Assembly (NCBI GenBank): GCA_034401135.1
Contig: JAWZSP010000006.1
Coordinates: 1,922,001-1,986,000, forward strand
Direction of reading: 5' to 3'
Length of the DNA: 64,000 bases
DNA from: Volutella citrinella
Taxonomy: Eukaryota > Ascomycota > Sordariomycetes > Hypocreales > Nectriaceae
Part shown: one piece after another, positions 1 to 9,739 of the stretch
Position numbering within the stretch: the stretch's first letter is position 1
How the letters are laid out: each line of letters begins with the position of its first letter
Position numbers and translations under genes: made by a program
The notes under the pieces: generated by a model
Told to the model about the DNA's origin: nothing
Databases searched by the model: none
Seen by the model: only the letters and a program-made list of their open reading frames with translations

Positions 1-180
1 GGCCTGTCAGGGATACTCTGCTGCCTCGCCTATCTCCTGAAGAAATAACAGCCTCTGTCGCCGTGAATGTCGCCAAAGGTTGAGGCATCGTCATGTAAGC
101 CAGTGCGTCTACCGTAGGGTCTTGCCGCGCCTTTTGACATCTGTGTACCCATACTCCAATCTTCCAGCTCTTCATTCCAG

Positions 181-721
181 ATGAAGCACGTCCCACAGAT
201 CGCAGCTTTCGGCGCTCTTTTGCTGATGCCAGTTGGGAGCGCTGGCTCAGTAAAATGCACCGGCCAAGGCAAAGGCAACTGCCAGATCTGGGTCGACAGC
301 ATCGCAACCTATAACACTGAGGGCGGTTACTGTTGGTATCCTTTATTCTCATATTCATGCAAAGGCTATCCCGACTAAGATCAAGACAGGGGGGATCTCT
401 GAAGCCCATCGCCTGGCGCTCATGGACTACAAGTGCGACATCATCGGCGCCACTCACAATGAGAAAGACCCCGGCAAGAGATATACGGTCCCGGTGGTTA
501 TCGGCTCTGACCTTCCAAAGGTTGTCGAAATCTTCACATACCCCTCCATCGGCAGCAACCTCAAAATGAGATACGGAAGCTATACCTGGAACGATGCTGC
601 TCTCTGCGAACAGCTTGTGCAGGATGGCAAAAAATACACCTGGTGCATCCATGCCTTTCCCTGCGAGACAATCGAGAAGACGATTGATGTCAAGGAAAAG
701 AGGTCCGACTGCAAGCCATAG
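181..721 (+). CDS. Small secreted cysteine-containing protein (two exons, splice uncertain)
   Basis: The start at 181 opens with a signal peptide-like stretch (MKHVPQIAAFGALLLMPVGSAG), followed by a mature part that begins KCTGQGKGNC. This frame stops at 376-378. A second open stretch in another frame runs from about 380 to the stop at 719-721 and ends KEKRSDCKP. It carries further cysteines (YKC, LCEQL, TWCIHAFPCE). The two parts probably join through one short intron between about 331 and 390. A 58-nt intron with a GTTGGT donor and ACAG acceptor keeps frame, while the better-looking GTATCC donor at 336 does not. The likely role is a secreted effector-like protein. I do not recognise a family. 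If no intron exists, the gene is frameshifted. Confidence 0.55.
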
Positions 722-1169
722 ACTCCTCGGACTCCTCGGACCTGCGCGGTCTAGCGCAGGGGGATGCCAGCAGGGAGGAGGCACTGAGCTCGGTGGTCTG
801 GAGTGGTTCACCTTCGCCAACTATTTCACTCCCTTGATTGCCTCTCGAGGACTGAATAAGTCATGGTGCGACTAGGGCATCCGCTTCGGTGCAACAAAGA
901 CGCTTTGCAGGGATAAGAAGACGAAGGTTGCGTCCTACCACGTCAACGCATTGTGGGGGCATGTTAGGGTCTGGAACTCTTCCCCGCGGTAGTGTGTTCG
1001 AAACAGTGTTCACGATGGTGCAAGTCGTTCTAGATTCATATGACAATGTCGTCACCGTTCAGTTGCTGTACTAAGAATCTGTGTAAATTGCATCTGTTCT
1101 GCAAATATCTCGTCGCTCGAGTCTCAAGCTGTCACCTACTGAAAGATGCCAGTTTCCACAAGACAACAC
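722..1169. other. Intergenic, nothing recognised
   Basis: This is the shared 3-prime space of the convergent secreted-protein and alcohol dehydrogenase genes. I see no supported gene or RNA here. Confidence 0.5.
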
Positions 1170-2316
1170 TCATGGAGCAACGAGAACTCCACGGTAACGC
1201 ATCTTGCCTTCTGCCAGCTGCTGCATCGCCGCGGTGATGCCACCCTGGTTCATTGGGAACTTTTCAATCTGCGGCCTGACACCCTTCTTAGCCGCAAACG
1301 AGAGCATTTTAAGGACGCTCGCTGTCGGCGCAAGTCCAGAGCCAACGACGATGATACCACTGTTGATGAAGGTCATGGGAGAGAGAGGAAGGGTCTCGGC
1401 GCTGACGGTCAAAGGGAACACCTTGGCGCCTGGCGAAAGGACCGGCAGGAATCTAGCAACGTTCCGAGGTCAGTATCGTATCTATAGCTCGCACAGAAGA
1501 GGAGGTTCCTTACAGGGACAGGTCGGGATTGGAGCTGGTGGTGATCAAGAGAGCGTCCAGCGGCTCAACGTCGTCGAACTTCTCCCTTCCGCCGGTTGCA
1601 ACGAACTGAGTGGCGCCAAAGTCGAGAGCCTGCTGCTTCTTGGATTCCGTCGTGGAAAAGACAACGACCTCCATGCCCATCTTTGACGCAAACTGGATCG
1701 CCAAGTGGCCGAGACCACCAATGCCGATGATGCCAACTCGGTCGCCAGCCCTCAGACCGTTGTCGTATAGCGGGCTCCATACAGTAGCTCCTCCGCACAT
1801 GAGCGGGCCGGCGTCCTCAGAAGCTATCTCGTTGGGGATCTTGAACAGTGTAGAAACATCCCAGGCCACGCCGGTGCCAAAGCAACCTTGGTCCAAGTCT
1901 GCTGAGCCAAAGTAGGTGCTGCTGCGACAGTGGTTCTGGTGTCCTAAGATGCCGGATCATGTGAGAAAACCGCCCAAGTGTAAAGATTCAACACAAATGC
2001 AGTTTCATTGGTGCTTGGGCTTACCTGACAAACAAAACTTGCAGTGGCCACAGACTTTGTGGAACCAGCTCATGCCAACTCGGTCGCCAACCTTGAAGTC
2101 GGAGATGCTGTTCACGGCAGAGCCAAGCTCAACAATAGTGCCGATTCCCTCGTGGCCGAGGCCCATGTCGGCATGGCGGAAGTGCTCGTCGGTGCCGCAG
2201 ACGCCGCAGTGGGAGATCTTGACGAGGACCTCTGTCGGGCCGGGCTCTCGGTGGCCGGTGGACTCGACAATGGTTCCGTCCTTGGAGCCCTTGAAAACGG
2301 TGAAGTCGATGCCCAT
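1170..2316 (-). CDS. Zinc-dependent, cinnamyl-type alcohol dehydrogenase (MDR family)
   Basis: Three exons, complement(1170..1452, 1514..1943, 2025..2316), give 334 aa. Donors are GTAAGC and GTAAGG; acceptors are CTTAG and GCTAG. The N-terminal GroES-like domain has HCGVCGTDEH (catalytic-zinc Cys about 40) and GLGHEG (His55/Glu56). A structural-zinc loop, CGHCKFCLSG joined to HQNHC, is completed only by splicing. The Rossmann fold shows GIGGLGHLA near residue 175. The family interconverts aldehydes and alcohols with NADP(H), usually in the cytosol; the substrate here is unknown. The length is slightly under the usual 345-360 aa. The structural-zinc motif crossing the first intron supports that junction. 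The gene appears intact. Confidence 0.9.
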
Positions 2317-2435
2317 GGTGAATATGGGAGAGTAATGAGTATGGATGATGGATGTGTTGTTGCTGAGCAGAGTGGAAGAGATGTTGGAAGCTGGTGGTGA
2401 CGAGACTGCGGGATCAATGGCAGCGGATCTTGCTC

Positions 2436-2445
2436 AATATATACC
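2436..2445 (-). promoter_or_regulatory. TATA-like element of the alcohol dehydrogenase gene
   Basis: Read on the minus strand this is GGTATATATT, about 120 nt upstream of the ATG at 2316. Confidence 0.4.
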
Positions 2446-3313
2446 TAGATGAGACAAGCCCAAGTCCTAGTGATGGAGCACTCGCGGGCCATATCCACGC
2501 CATGGCTAACTCGGCGTAGCTTCATAGTCAGCACATGGCATGGTTCGGGTGCAGGAGCGGGAGTTGGTGTAGGTGTGATCAAATGCGGATCCAAGGCCGA
2601 ACCACCGAGTTGGGGGATCCCACGTGCGGTCCTAGCGGTCTTAGTGGACAGCTGGGGACCCACAAATGACCGCACCCGCACCTCCACATGCGGCCGCACT
2701 TACAAATGCCACGGAGGAATTGCCAAAGTCGCCGTTTCTAAAGTCCCAGATAAGCAGTAATAGGTCAATGCGCTGGTCGATAAAGTTCCGCAGCTTTCTA
2801 TCGGCTGCAAAATGATACTTAACAGGATAGTCAGACGGTTGTGCACTCTAGGATGATGAGTTGGATGTCGTCACTGTCACGGTCACAGTATAAGTTGGTA
2901 TTTACCACTGTGTGTCAACACTGTGCATGATTGGGAAGGAGCCAGCATCACCCGTTGCCCGTCCCTTCCAACCACGGCTGCGACTTCTGGGCACTTCCCC
3001 TCTCTCCCTCCAACCCCCCAGCCATACCTACTTGCACATTTCAACCACCCCTCAATATCACAATCGACCGTATCACATCCTCGCGCATCGTTGCCAATGA
3101 GCCCCTCATCCCGTCCGATTGACGAGGATCCGTCTAGGGTTAGGGTTTTTACCCAACATCCTTCCCTCGCCATGCGGCAACATCGGACCAAACTCGCCCT
3201 CCCCAGCAGAAACGCCAACAAACGAATTGGTACAATAATGAAAAACTCGTTGTCATTCTGTGTAAGATAAAAAAAAACAAGTCATTAAAGTCGTAAGAAC
3301 CTTCCTAGCGCTT
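2446..3313. other. Intergenic DNA between alcohol dehydrogenase and the first regulator
   Basis: No gene is supported. The stretch includes a two-unit telomere-like motif (3135-3145) and leads into the CCCATTGA tandem repeat. Confidence 0.5.
3135..3145 (+). repeat. Interstitial telomere-like motif (TAGGG x2)
   Basis: TAGGGTTAGGG equals two fungal telomere units. It is too short to be a functional telomere; it could be a telobox-type site or chance. Confidence 0.4.
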
Positions 3314-3450
3314 CCCATTGATACCCCTTGTCACGTACTCCCATTGAAACCCTTGGGGCAAATTCCCATTGATACCCCTTGTAGCAAACTCCCATTGATT
3401 CCTTGACTCCCCCAGTTGCGTACTCCCATTGATTCTCCCAGTTGCGTACC
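3314..3450 (+). repeat. Degenerate minisatellite with CCCATTGA core, five units
   Basis: CCCATTGA occurs at 3314, 3340, 3365, 3391 and 3425, giving a spacing of about 25-34 nt. The linkers are related (ACCCCTTGT, CAGTTGCGTACT). The array lies in the 3-prime flank of the next gene. Confidence 0.75.
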
Positions 3451-3532
3451 ACCTCCTCAGCCTCACAAAATATCCAAGACATAACGACAAAATCTCGACA
3501 AATGACCCCAAGCTCAAAAGTCGAGCCCCATG

Positions 3533-6500
3533 CTACGAAGAGTCTGTTCGCCGTTTTTTCAGTGGCATGGTAACTTCAACCAGGTCGTCGTCATCCAACA
3601 CCTCCATTTTGACTGGAGTCTCTGAACCTTTGCCTCGCGTCGAAGTGCCACTGGAGCTCCCAGCCGACGGCTCCGTTTTGACCGGTGGCACTAGAACACT
3701 CCACGTTCCATCCAGCGGCTCTGCTTTGACTCGAGGCATTGGGCCTTGGCTCTGCATTGAATCACCGCTGGAGCCGGCCGGGAGATCGAGATCTGGTTTG
3801 AGTGGAACCACTGGCACCTGGCTCAACATCGAAGTGTTGCTCCAGTTTCCAGCCGTCAGATCCGTTTTGACTGGTGGCTCCGTCTTGAGTCTTTTGACTG
3901 ATGACTCTGCAACTCGGCTCTGCGTAGGGGCGTGACTCCGACCCCTAGCCAGCGACTCTGCTTCCACCAGAGGCACAAAGTCTTGGCTCTGCATCGGATT
4001 GCCCCATGGTCCAACCGACGGGTCCTGGTTGACGAGAGCAACTGGGGCCTGGCGCTGCACTGAGGTGCCACTGGAGTTTCCAGCTGACGGATCTGCGTGG
4101 ATTGGAACCACGCGGTGGTACTTTGAATTACCTTCGGAGTTTCCAGCCGATGCATCTGTTTTGGCTGGAACCACTGGGACCTGGGCTTGCATTGGAGGGC
4201 CACTGGCCGACGGATCTGTGTTGACTGGAACCATTGGGACCTGTTGCTGCATTGAATTGCCTGTGGAGCTCCCAACCAGTGGCTCGTCTTTCGCCACAAG
4301 CCCTGGACCTTGGCCCAGCATCGGTTGGAAGCTCCAGTTTACGGCCGGCGCATCTGTTGTCACCAGAGGCACTGCACCTTGCCTTCCCATCGGCTGGCAG
4401 GCCGACGCATCTGTTTTGACAGCAGCCTCTGGGGCCTGGCGCTTCATTGAATTGCGACCAGGTGTTCGAGCCCCCGCATTTGGTGCATCTTCATCCGCTA
4501 TATATCGGCGCGGGGTTGGATGGCCACTCCAATGTCCAAAGACGGTGATATATCCTGGCGTTGTCCCCGGTATCTCGCCACTGAACGGCTGGCAGATCAT
4601 TGACATAAGCTCGCGGCGGAGCTTCCGCTGCTCCTCGGGACAATCAGGCGGGCGTTCGAGGAAGTAGCAGGCCGGGCCCGTCTCACGCTTCGTTTGCAGC
4701 GGCTGGAATGCTTCAACGGCAACGTAAAGCCGGTGGAGCTTGACGTGGAGCCCAGCGGCGATGTCGTCGACAGTTGCGCAGTACGCAAGAGCCGTGAGGC
4801 AGTGGTTGGCGAAGGTGAGATACGTCTGGCAGTGCGGCATGCAAATGTTCCATAGTTTCTGCTGCAGTGCTACGTGCAGTAGCATGATGCAACAGTTGTA
4901 CGTCTGGAGCCTACGTCTCAAGTTAGCAGGAGCTCAGGTTTCACAAAATCGTGTCCGCTGCGGAACTCGGATTGGGTCAGGACGTACGTTACCAACCAGC
5001 AGTGTTTGAGCAGGCCGCCTTGGTCGAAGATGATTCCTATAATCATGGCCGAGTTGCTGGCGCATAACGCCGCAAAGTCTGCCAGACCATTCACTATTCC
5101 AACGGAGTAGTCGAGTTCATCACGCGGTAATGCGGCCAGATATGGCATGTACTGGGATGCCAACATGCGGTAGAGGAGCACCGCCGCGCCCTGGAGCAGT
5201 AGATGGGTTTGGAAGAGTGACCGCCTGGACTCGATGTCCATGGGAGCCTCGGTGATATACTCTAGGCGCAGCTGCAGGGGCACGTTGGCGTACCAATCTT
5301 GTAGGTCCCGCCCGATAGCATCCGCACATAAGACGGTGTACACGGAGCACATGGGGAACAAGCAGAGGATCCGTCGGTATTGCAGACCGATCCGACCAAG
5401 TTGGGCACGTACCACTGGAGCGGCGTTAGAATGGCAGACGAGCACAGGTGTAAGTCGACCAGAGGCTTACGTTCAGTAACGTCTCTCGGAGTCGCAGCTG
5501 AGGGGCTCTCTGTGACCAGAACGCCTCCAATGGGACTGGTTGGCGATTGATAGTGACCAAGACATGCGGATAGCCAACTAACATTTACTTGTCAGCAGAG
5601 ACAACGAATGCATCAAGAGATCAGATTCGCGCGGGGGGTTCCCTACGTGTAAAAAAAGTTGAGTGTTCTCCAGGCCTTGCGATAGTCATCCCATTCGACC
5701 TGGGGGACACCCAGTTGTTGAACCACAGGCGAATCGAGGCCGAGCTGGCGGCCCATGAGCATCCCCGTCTCTACACAGGTTGCTCTGGTCAGCTTACACG
5801 CTTGGGGATCAAGCGCCGTGTTTACGCACTCAAGTGTTCTTTGGCGATCTCTGATTTATGAGTTATGTTGAACATGGCCAGCAGGATGGAAACTTTGACC
5901 GAGTCGAGCGGCTGCTTCTCGGCCAGCACGTCGTAGTGGTGCTTTGCTATGTCGTAGAAGACGGTCTCGTACGAGATCTGAGCGGGAGTGCGGTCCAAGT
6001 GCTGCGCTCCGATGGCGGCGGCGGCCGCGATGCAGGCCGTGGCGGCCTGGGGGTACACGTAGGAAACGCCTCGGGTGTTACGGAGGACGGCCAGCATCTC
6101 CGTTGTCTGGACCTTTGAGAAGACGTGCAAGAACCCGCCGCCTGTGCCATGGAAGGCGTCGATGGAGCAGTTGGTCGTGGCACCGTCGATGGGTGGCACA
6201 TGACGTGTCACATCCGACATAAGGAATACGTCGCAGCAACGGATGGAGTTGCCGTCAACGTGGCATTGGAAACCCATTCTACTACACTGAGCGCACATTG
6301 GGCGCCTGCCGTCCCACTGTATCAACAAAAAGACGGCGTCAGCATGGCGACGAGTCAGACGAGGAGGGAAAGGAAGGTTATCTTCGTCTCACCTGGACCT
6401 GGAAGGTGTGGCAGGCCTGTATCGGGGGGACGGCGAAGTCATAATTAGCCAACGATGAACGGATGGATTGATAGATGGATGGGTGGGTGAGTATGTGATG

Positions 6501-6723
6501 TCCTTGCGTGGCATCTAGGGATGGGCGGCAACAATACCTGGCAGACTGGGGGAAGTGGGATGTGCTCTGCAGGCCCCACGGGTCCTCTGTTCTGAGGCGG
6601 GGCGATGGGAGGGATGTACTGCGGCGTCAACTGACTAGAGTCGCCAGAGACGGGCGGCGGCGGCTCGGACGGCGACTCATTATCCGGCGGTGGCCAAGGG
6701 CGAAGGTTACGGAACGGCTGCAT
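3533..6723 (-). CDS. Large Zn2Cys6-type transcription factor with altered zinc cluster and repetitive SUMO-motif tail
   Basis: Seven exons, complement(3533..4910, 4988..5414, 5471..5577, 5647..5770, 5830..6316, 6393..6416, 6538..6723), give 910 aa. Residues 1-60 are Pro-rich. The cluster at residues 61-88 has Cys at 61, 64, 78, 81 and 88, but Trp71 (TGG) where the third ligand is expected; the usual basic loop is HTFQVQ. The middle resembles fungal_TF_MHR (KTGMLMGRQLGLDSP, FFYTWLSACLGHYQSP). The last ~330 residues are degenerate ~27-aa repeats with V-K-T-D/E-P-S-A-G cores, four of them perfect psi-K-x-E, followed by an acidic patch and KKRR. The short second exon (24 nt) supplies part of the cluster. 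The role is presumably nuclear regulation; DNA binding is doubtful. Intron phases all match, but the cluster splice is the least certain. Confidence 0.75.
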
Positions 6724-7392
6724 GTTGGATCGTTGAACTAATGAGTGGGTCAGATCTCGGTAGTGGGGAGGTGGGTGGGTGGGTTGGGTGGATGGATGGT
6801 TGAAAGAGGAGAGAGGAGAGGAGAGAGGAGAGGAGACCAGATGGGCAGGACGGCCAGTATTTGAACCAGGCTCTGGTCGTGCGAGATTTTCCCCCCACGC
6901 ACTCGCAGATGTCATGCGGAGATCCAATGGCTGGACATGGAAATCCAGCCACAACGCGCCCTTGGGCAGATTGCAGCGCCTGGGCGCCTGACCTGCACGC
7001 CCGTCAGCCTCACCGCGGGCTGCCGTCCTCGAGTTCGGCTGCGTGGCGAACAGCCCGGTCTGGGCGCCAGGCGGGCCAGCCGAACAGGGGGGCATCTTGT
7101 GAAAAAGGTTGATTTCTTCATCTCTGATTTCCCTGCGTTGAGTTGAGCTGTTTGCAAGGCCGTGTGCATCATAATAGCTCTGAGACGAGTATAAAATGCG
7201 ACATGTCCACCTCTCAATTGGCCAACGCTTCACAGCCTGGACATGTAGAATTGATTTGTCTCTTCAAACCAGTCTCAAAAGCGGATAGATTGACTCGCCA
7301 GTATAATCCCGAGGCCCAATGAACTCTGTTCCATTTGAATAAAGCGCTCGAGCTTCAACGAGTCCCCAAGGACACATCAGATCAAGCCCAAG
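6724..7392. other. Leader/promoter region with purine-rich and GGAT/GGGT simple repeats
   Basis: GAGAGGAGAG-type repeats lie at about 6803-6838, next to GGTGGGTGGGTT and GGATGGAT runs at 6765-6800. An open frame continues upstream of the regulator start in the same frame, but its composition is dominated by these repeats, so I treat it as leader sequence. Confidence 0.5.
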
Positions 7393-7893
7393 TCAGCTTC
7401 TCAATCTCAGCGTCTTGCGATCCTCGTTGCCCTCTCGACGCCTCCACTTCCTGCCCATGACCTCCTTGAACCACCCGACGTTGACCTCGCCGGCCATAAC
7501 CCTCTTTGTAACGGGCCGCGCGACTCTGATGCCCTCCATGGGCTGCAGCGTCATGTCCAGGTCCGGAGCCACGAAAATCGCAATCAGCCTGGTACCCGCA
7601 AGCTCAGACAAGATGAACAGGATTTTCTTGACCTAGGTATCTTTGGCCAAGTCAAACAACTACAGGGCCTCGTCGCGTCTAGCTAGCTAGGGCTAACATG
7701 GAGGTAGTCGAACCGGCTCCGGATAGCCTCAAACGATGACTTGACAGTCGGTTCAAGGACGCAATTGTGGAGCTAGGGCTCATTGGGCGAAGTAGCGAGC
7801 AGTTGAATGGTTCTTTTGCGTCCAGAGGATCGAAAGGACGAGTGACAGGTACCCAGGGAGTGGAAACGCTTTCACGGGAGCGATGGTGGCCAT
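7393..7893 (-). CDS. Small hypothetical protein, probably three exons
   Basis: Two stretches look strongly coding. 7393..7632 encodes 79 aa ending KTLRLRS. 7698..7772 encodes LHNCVLEPTVKSSFEAIRSR plus five more residues. They join in phase 0 by a GTTAGC donor and ACCTAG acceptor. An ATG at 7893 (MATIAP) can join through GTGAAA and CCCTAG, giving about 111 aa. A TATATAAAG lies 110 nt upstream. I do not recognise the product. The C-terminal half is basic (GRKWRRREGNEDRK). It may be a remnant of a larger gene, and the first exon is uncertain. Confidence 0.4.
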
Positions 7894-8000
7894 GGTGAGC
7901 GGTGGCTGTACTCTTGTGATACGAGAGAGTAGAGACCTGGAGTGCAATCAAGGTTTGGAACCTTGAAGCAGCTACTCGCTGTGCCTCACGGTGTTGAGTT

Positions 8001-8009
8001 CTTTATATA
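8001..8009 (-). promoter_or_regulatory. TATA box
   Basis: TATATAAAG on the minus strand, about 110 nt upstream of the ATG at 7893. Confidence 0.45.
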
Positions 8010-8340
8010 GCATGTGCGGGGTACCAGCCATCAGCAAGTGTGAGACGAACCAAGATTCCCGAGGCCCCGCTGATCCTCCCGACCTAGTCCAATCGTGGAG
8101 TGTTGAGATCGTAAGATGCCCGATGGTGTGCCACCAAGACCAAGCGCGGGCTAATGCAGTGCTAGTAAGCACTTGTCTTGTCCGACCGATAGTATGGCGA
8201 CGAGCTCTGATACGAAAAGACTCTGGCCGGATCTTGGGGTAACCTGATACGGTAACCACGCCATTGGCGTTCATCACCCCAGGTCTCCAGTTGCACGGAG
8301 CGGCCCCGGCGCATGGTGCAACGCAGCTCTTCGCTCTGCT

Positions 8341-9450
8341 CTACCAAATGAATCTGCCTCTTGTGCTCCTTCTAGGGCTGTCTTCCTTCCCGTCTGCCGC
8401 CAATATTCGCTCAACGCCAGGACACTGCGCCATGTGTTGCACAAATCCTTGTGTTGTGTAGAGTCGGGATACGGCCGCGCGACTCGTTTCATACTTGGCG
8501 CGGTCCTCGCGATTTGCCCTACCCAAGGCGCGACCAGGGAAAGAAGTAACGGGTCCCCAGCGAGCAGTGTCAAAGTCTGCATGGCACCCCTGGCATAGGC
8601 GCCCAGCGTCCGGCCCGGTTGACGAAAGGTACGGGAATCTGACAGCTGTTGCGCCGCCAAATTCATCCTTGTCGCAGACCAACTTGTAGTAGGACCCTGG
8701 CCCAGTGTTCGGCGGGGAATACAGCAGATCAGAGATGGTCCATCGCTTGCGCGAACTCCACCGCTTCATGGTGGTCGCAAAGCGGCCCTCGCTCGAGTTC
8801 CATGCCCTCGAACGCCCTGTCCAGTCCAGCGGGCCGTGGACTTGGTCGGCGAGCTCCCTCGCACTCTTGACGCTGACCACGCGAACTGACTTCTTTCGGC
8901 TGCCACCCTTACGAGTGGAATACATGCCCTTGGGCGTCTTCATGGAGGGTATCTGCTGCATTTGATCGTGAGACAGCTCAAACGCCGTCTGGGCGTCGGT
9001 GGCTCGAATGACTCGCAATAAGTTATCGGTGTCCAAACATTCGAAGCAAACCCGCTCGCAAGTCAAGAGCAGGAGAAAGCCCCCAAAATGCGGGCACAAT
9101 ACGCATTTCGTGTCGTGGAGCGTCTGGCGAAGAAGCGCGGCAGAGTGAAGGCCGATGGTGTCTGTCGTGCCCAGTGCAGCCAACGCTTCGGGCGCATGCT
9201 GCATCATTTCTCGGACCGCGGCGATGGATTCGATCACCTCCTTGCCGCGCACGCATGTCCTGGCGATGCGAAACAGCGATCGAAGGTCAAGCAGGTCGAA
9301 AATCATAATCTGAATCTCTGCCGGCAAAGTATCGAGACGGCCCAACGAAGAATGCGCAGCCTGTCGCGAGATGGATGAGAAGCGCGGAGTGTCCAAATCT
9401 CGGATCGTGGTTCCCAGATGCCAGGACTGCGTGTTGGTGACCAGGTCCAT
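8341..9450 (-). CDS. F-box domain protein
   Basis: A single exon of 369 aa starts at the ATG at 9450 (MDLVTNTQSW). The F-box lies at about residues 33-68 (LDTLPAEIQIMIFDLL, RSLFRIARTC). Next comes the cysteine motif common in fungal F-box proteins (KCVLCPHFGGF, CERVCFECL, about 112-138), then a basic stretch and a C-terminal CQGCHADFD. In this family the F-box binds Skp1 in SCF ubiquitin ligases and the rest chooses substrates; no substrate can be read from the sequence. The frame is open further upstream, but the 9450 start sits just ahead of the conserved part. It appears intact. Confidence 0.85.
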   Translation of the reverse strand: MDLVTNTQSWHLGTTIRDLDTPRFSSISRQAAHSSLGRLDTLPAEIQIMIFDLLDLRSLFRIARTCVRGKEVIESIAAVREMMQHAPEALAALGTTDTIGLHSAALLRQTLHDTKCVLCPHFGGFLLLLTCERVCFECLDTDNLLRVIRATDAQTAFELSHDQMQQIPSMKTPKGMYSTRKGGSRKKSVRVVSVKSARELADQVHGPLDWTGRSRAWNSSEGRFATTMKRWSSRKRWTISDLLYSPPNTGPGSYYKLVCDKDEFGGATAVRFPYLSSTGPDAGRLCQGCHADFDTARWGPVTSFPGRALGRANREDRAKYETSRAAVSRLYTTQGFVQHMAQCPGVERILAADGKEDSPRRSTRGRFIW

Positions 9451-9739
9451 GGCTGCAAGATGCGACCGCGGATCAAAAATGTAATAGATGGAATTTAGTT
9501 GATGGATTGAGATGTGGTAGATGCAGTTGCTGATGCAAAGTCGAGGAACACAGTTGGCTTGCGACCGCTGGAAGGAGGCCCCCGGCGGCTTACACAGGCG
9601 GCAGGAGGGACTGAGTGGTTGCACCTGGTCACCCCAGGCACCTACTGCCCAAATTCCAATTACGCGAGGCGGCCACTGTTCGCCAGAAAGAAACGCTGGG
9701 TTCAAATCATTCATTCATTCATTTATCTACCTTATGTAT
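9451..9739. other. Intergenic between F-box and lectin-like genes
   Basis: Short promoter/terminator space with ATTCATTCATTCATTTATC-type repeats near 9710-9727 and a C-rich run. No gene is seen. Confidence 0.5.

Noticed and set aside
6724..7233. Upstream extension of the first regulator
   Set aside because: In frame but made of simple repeats; the ATG at 6723 is better placed.
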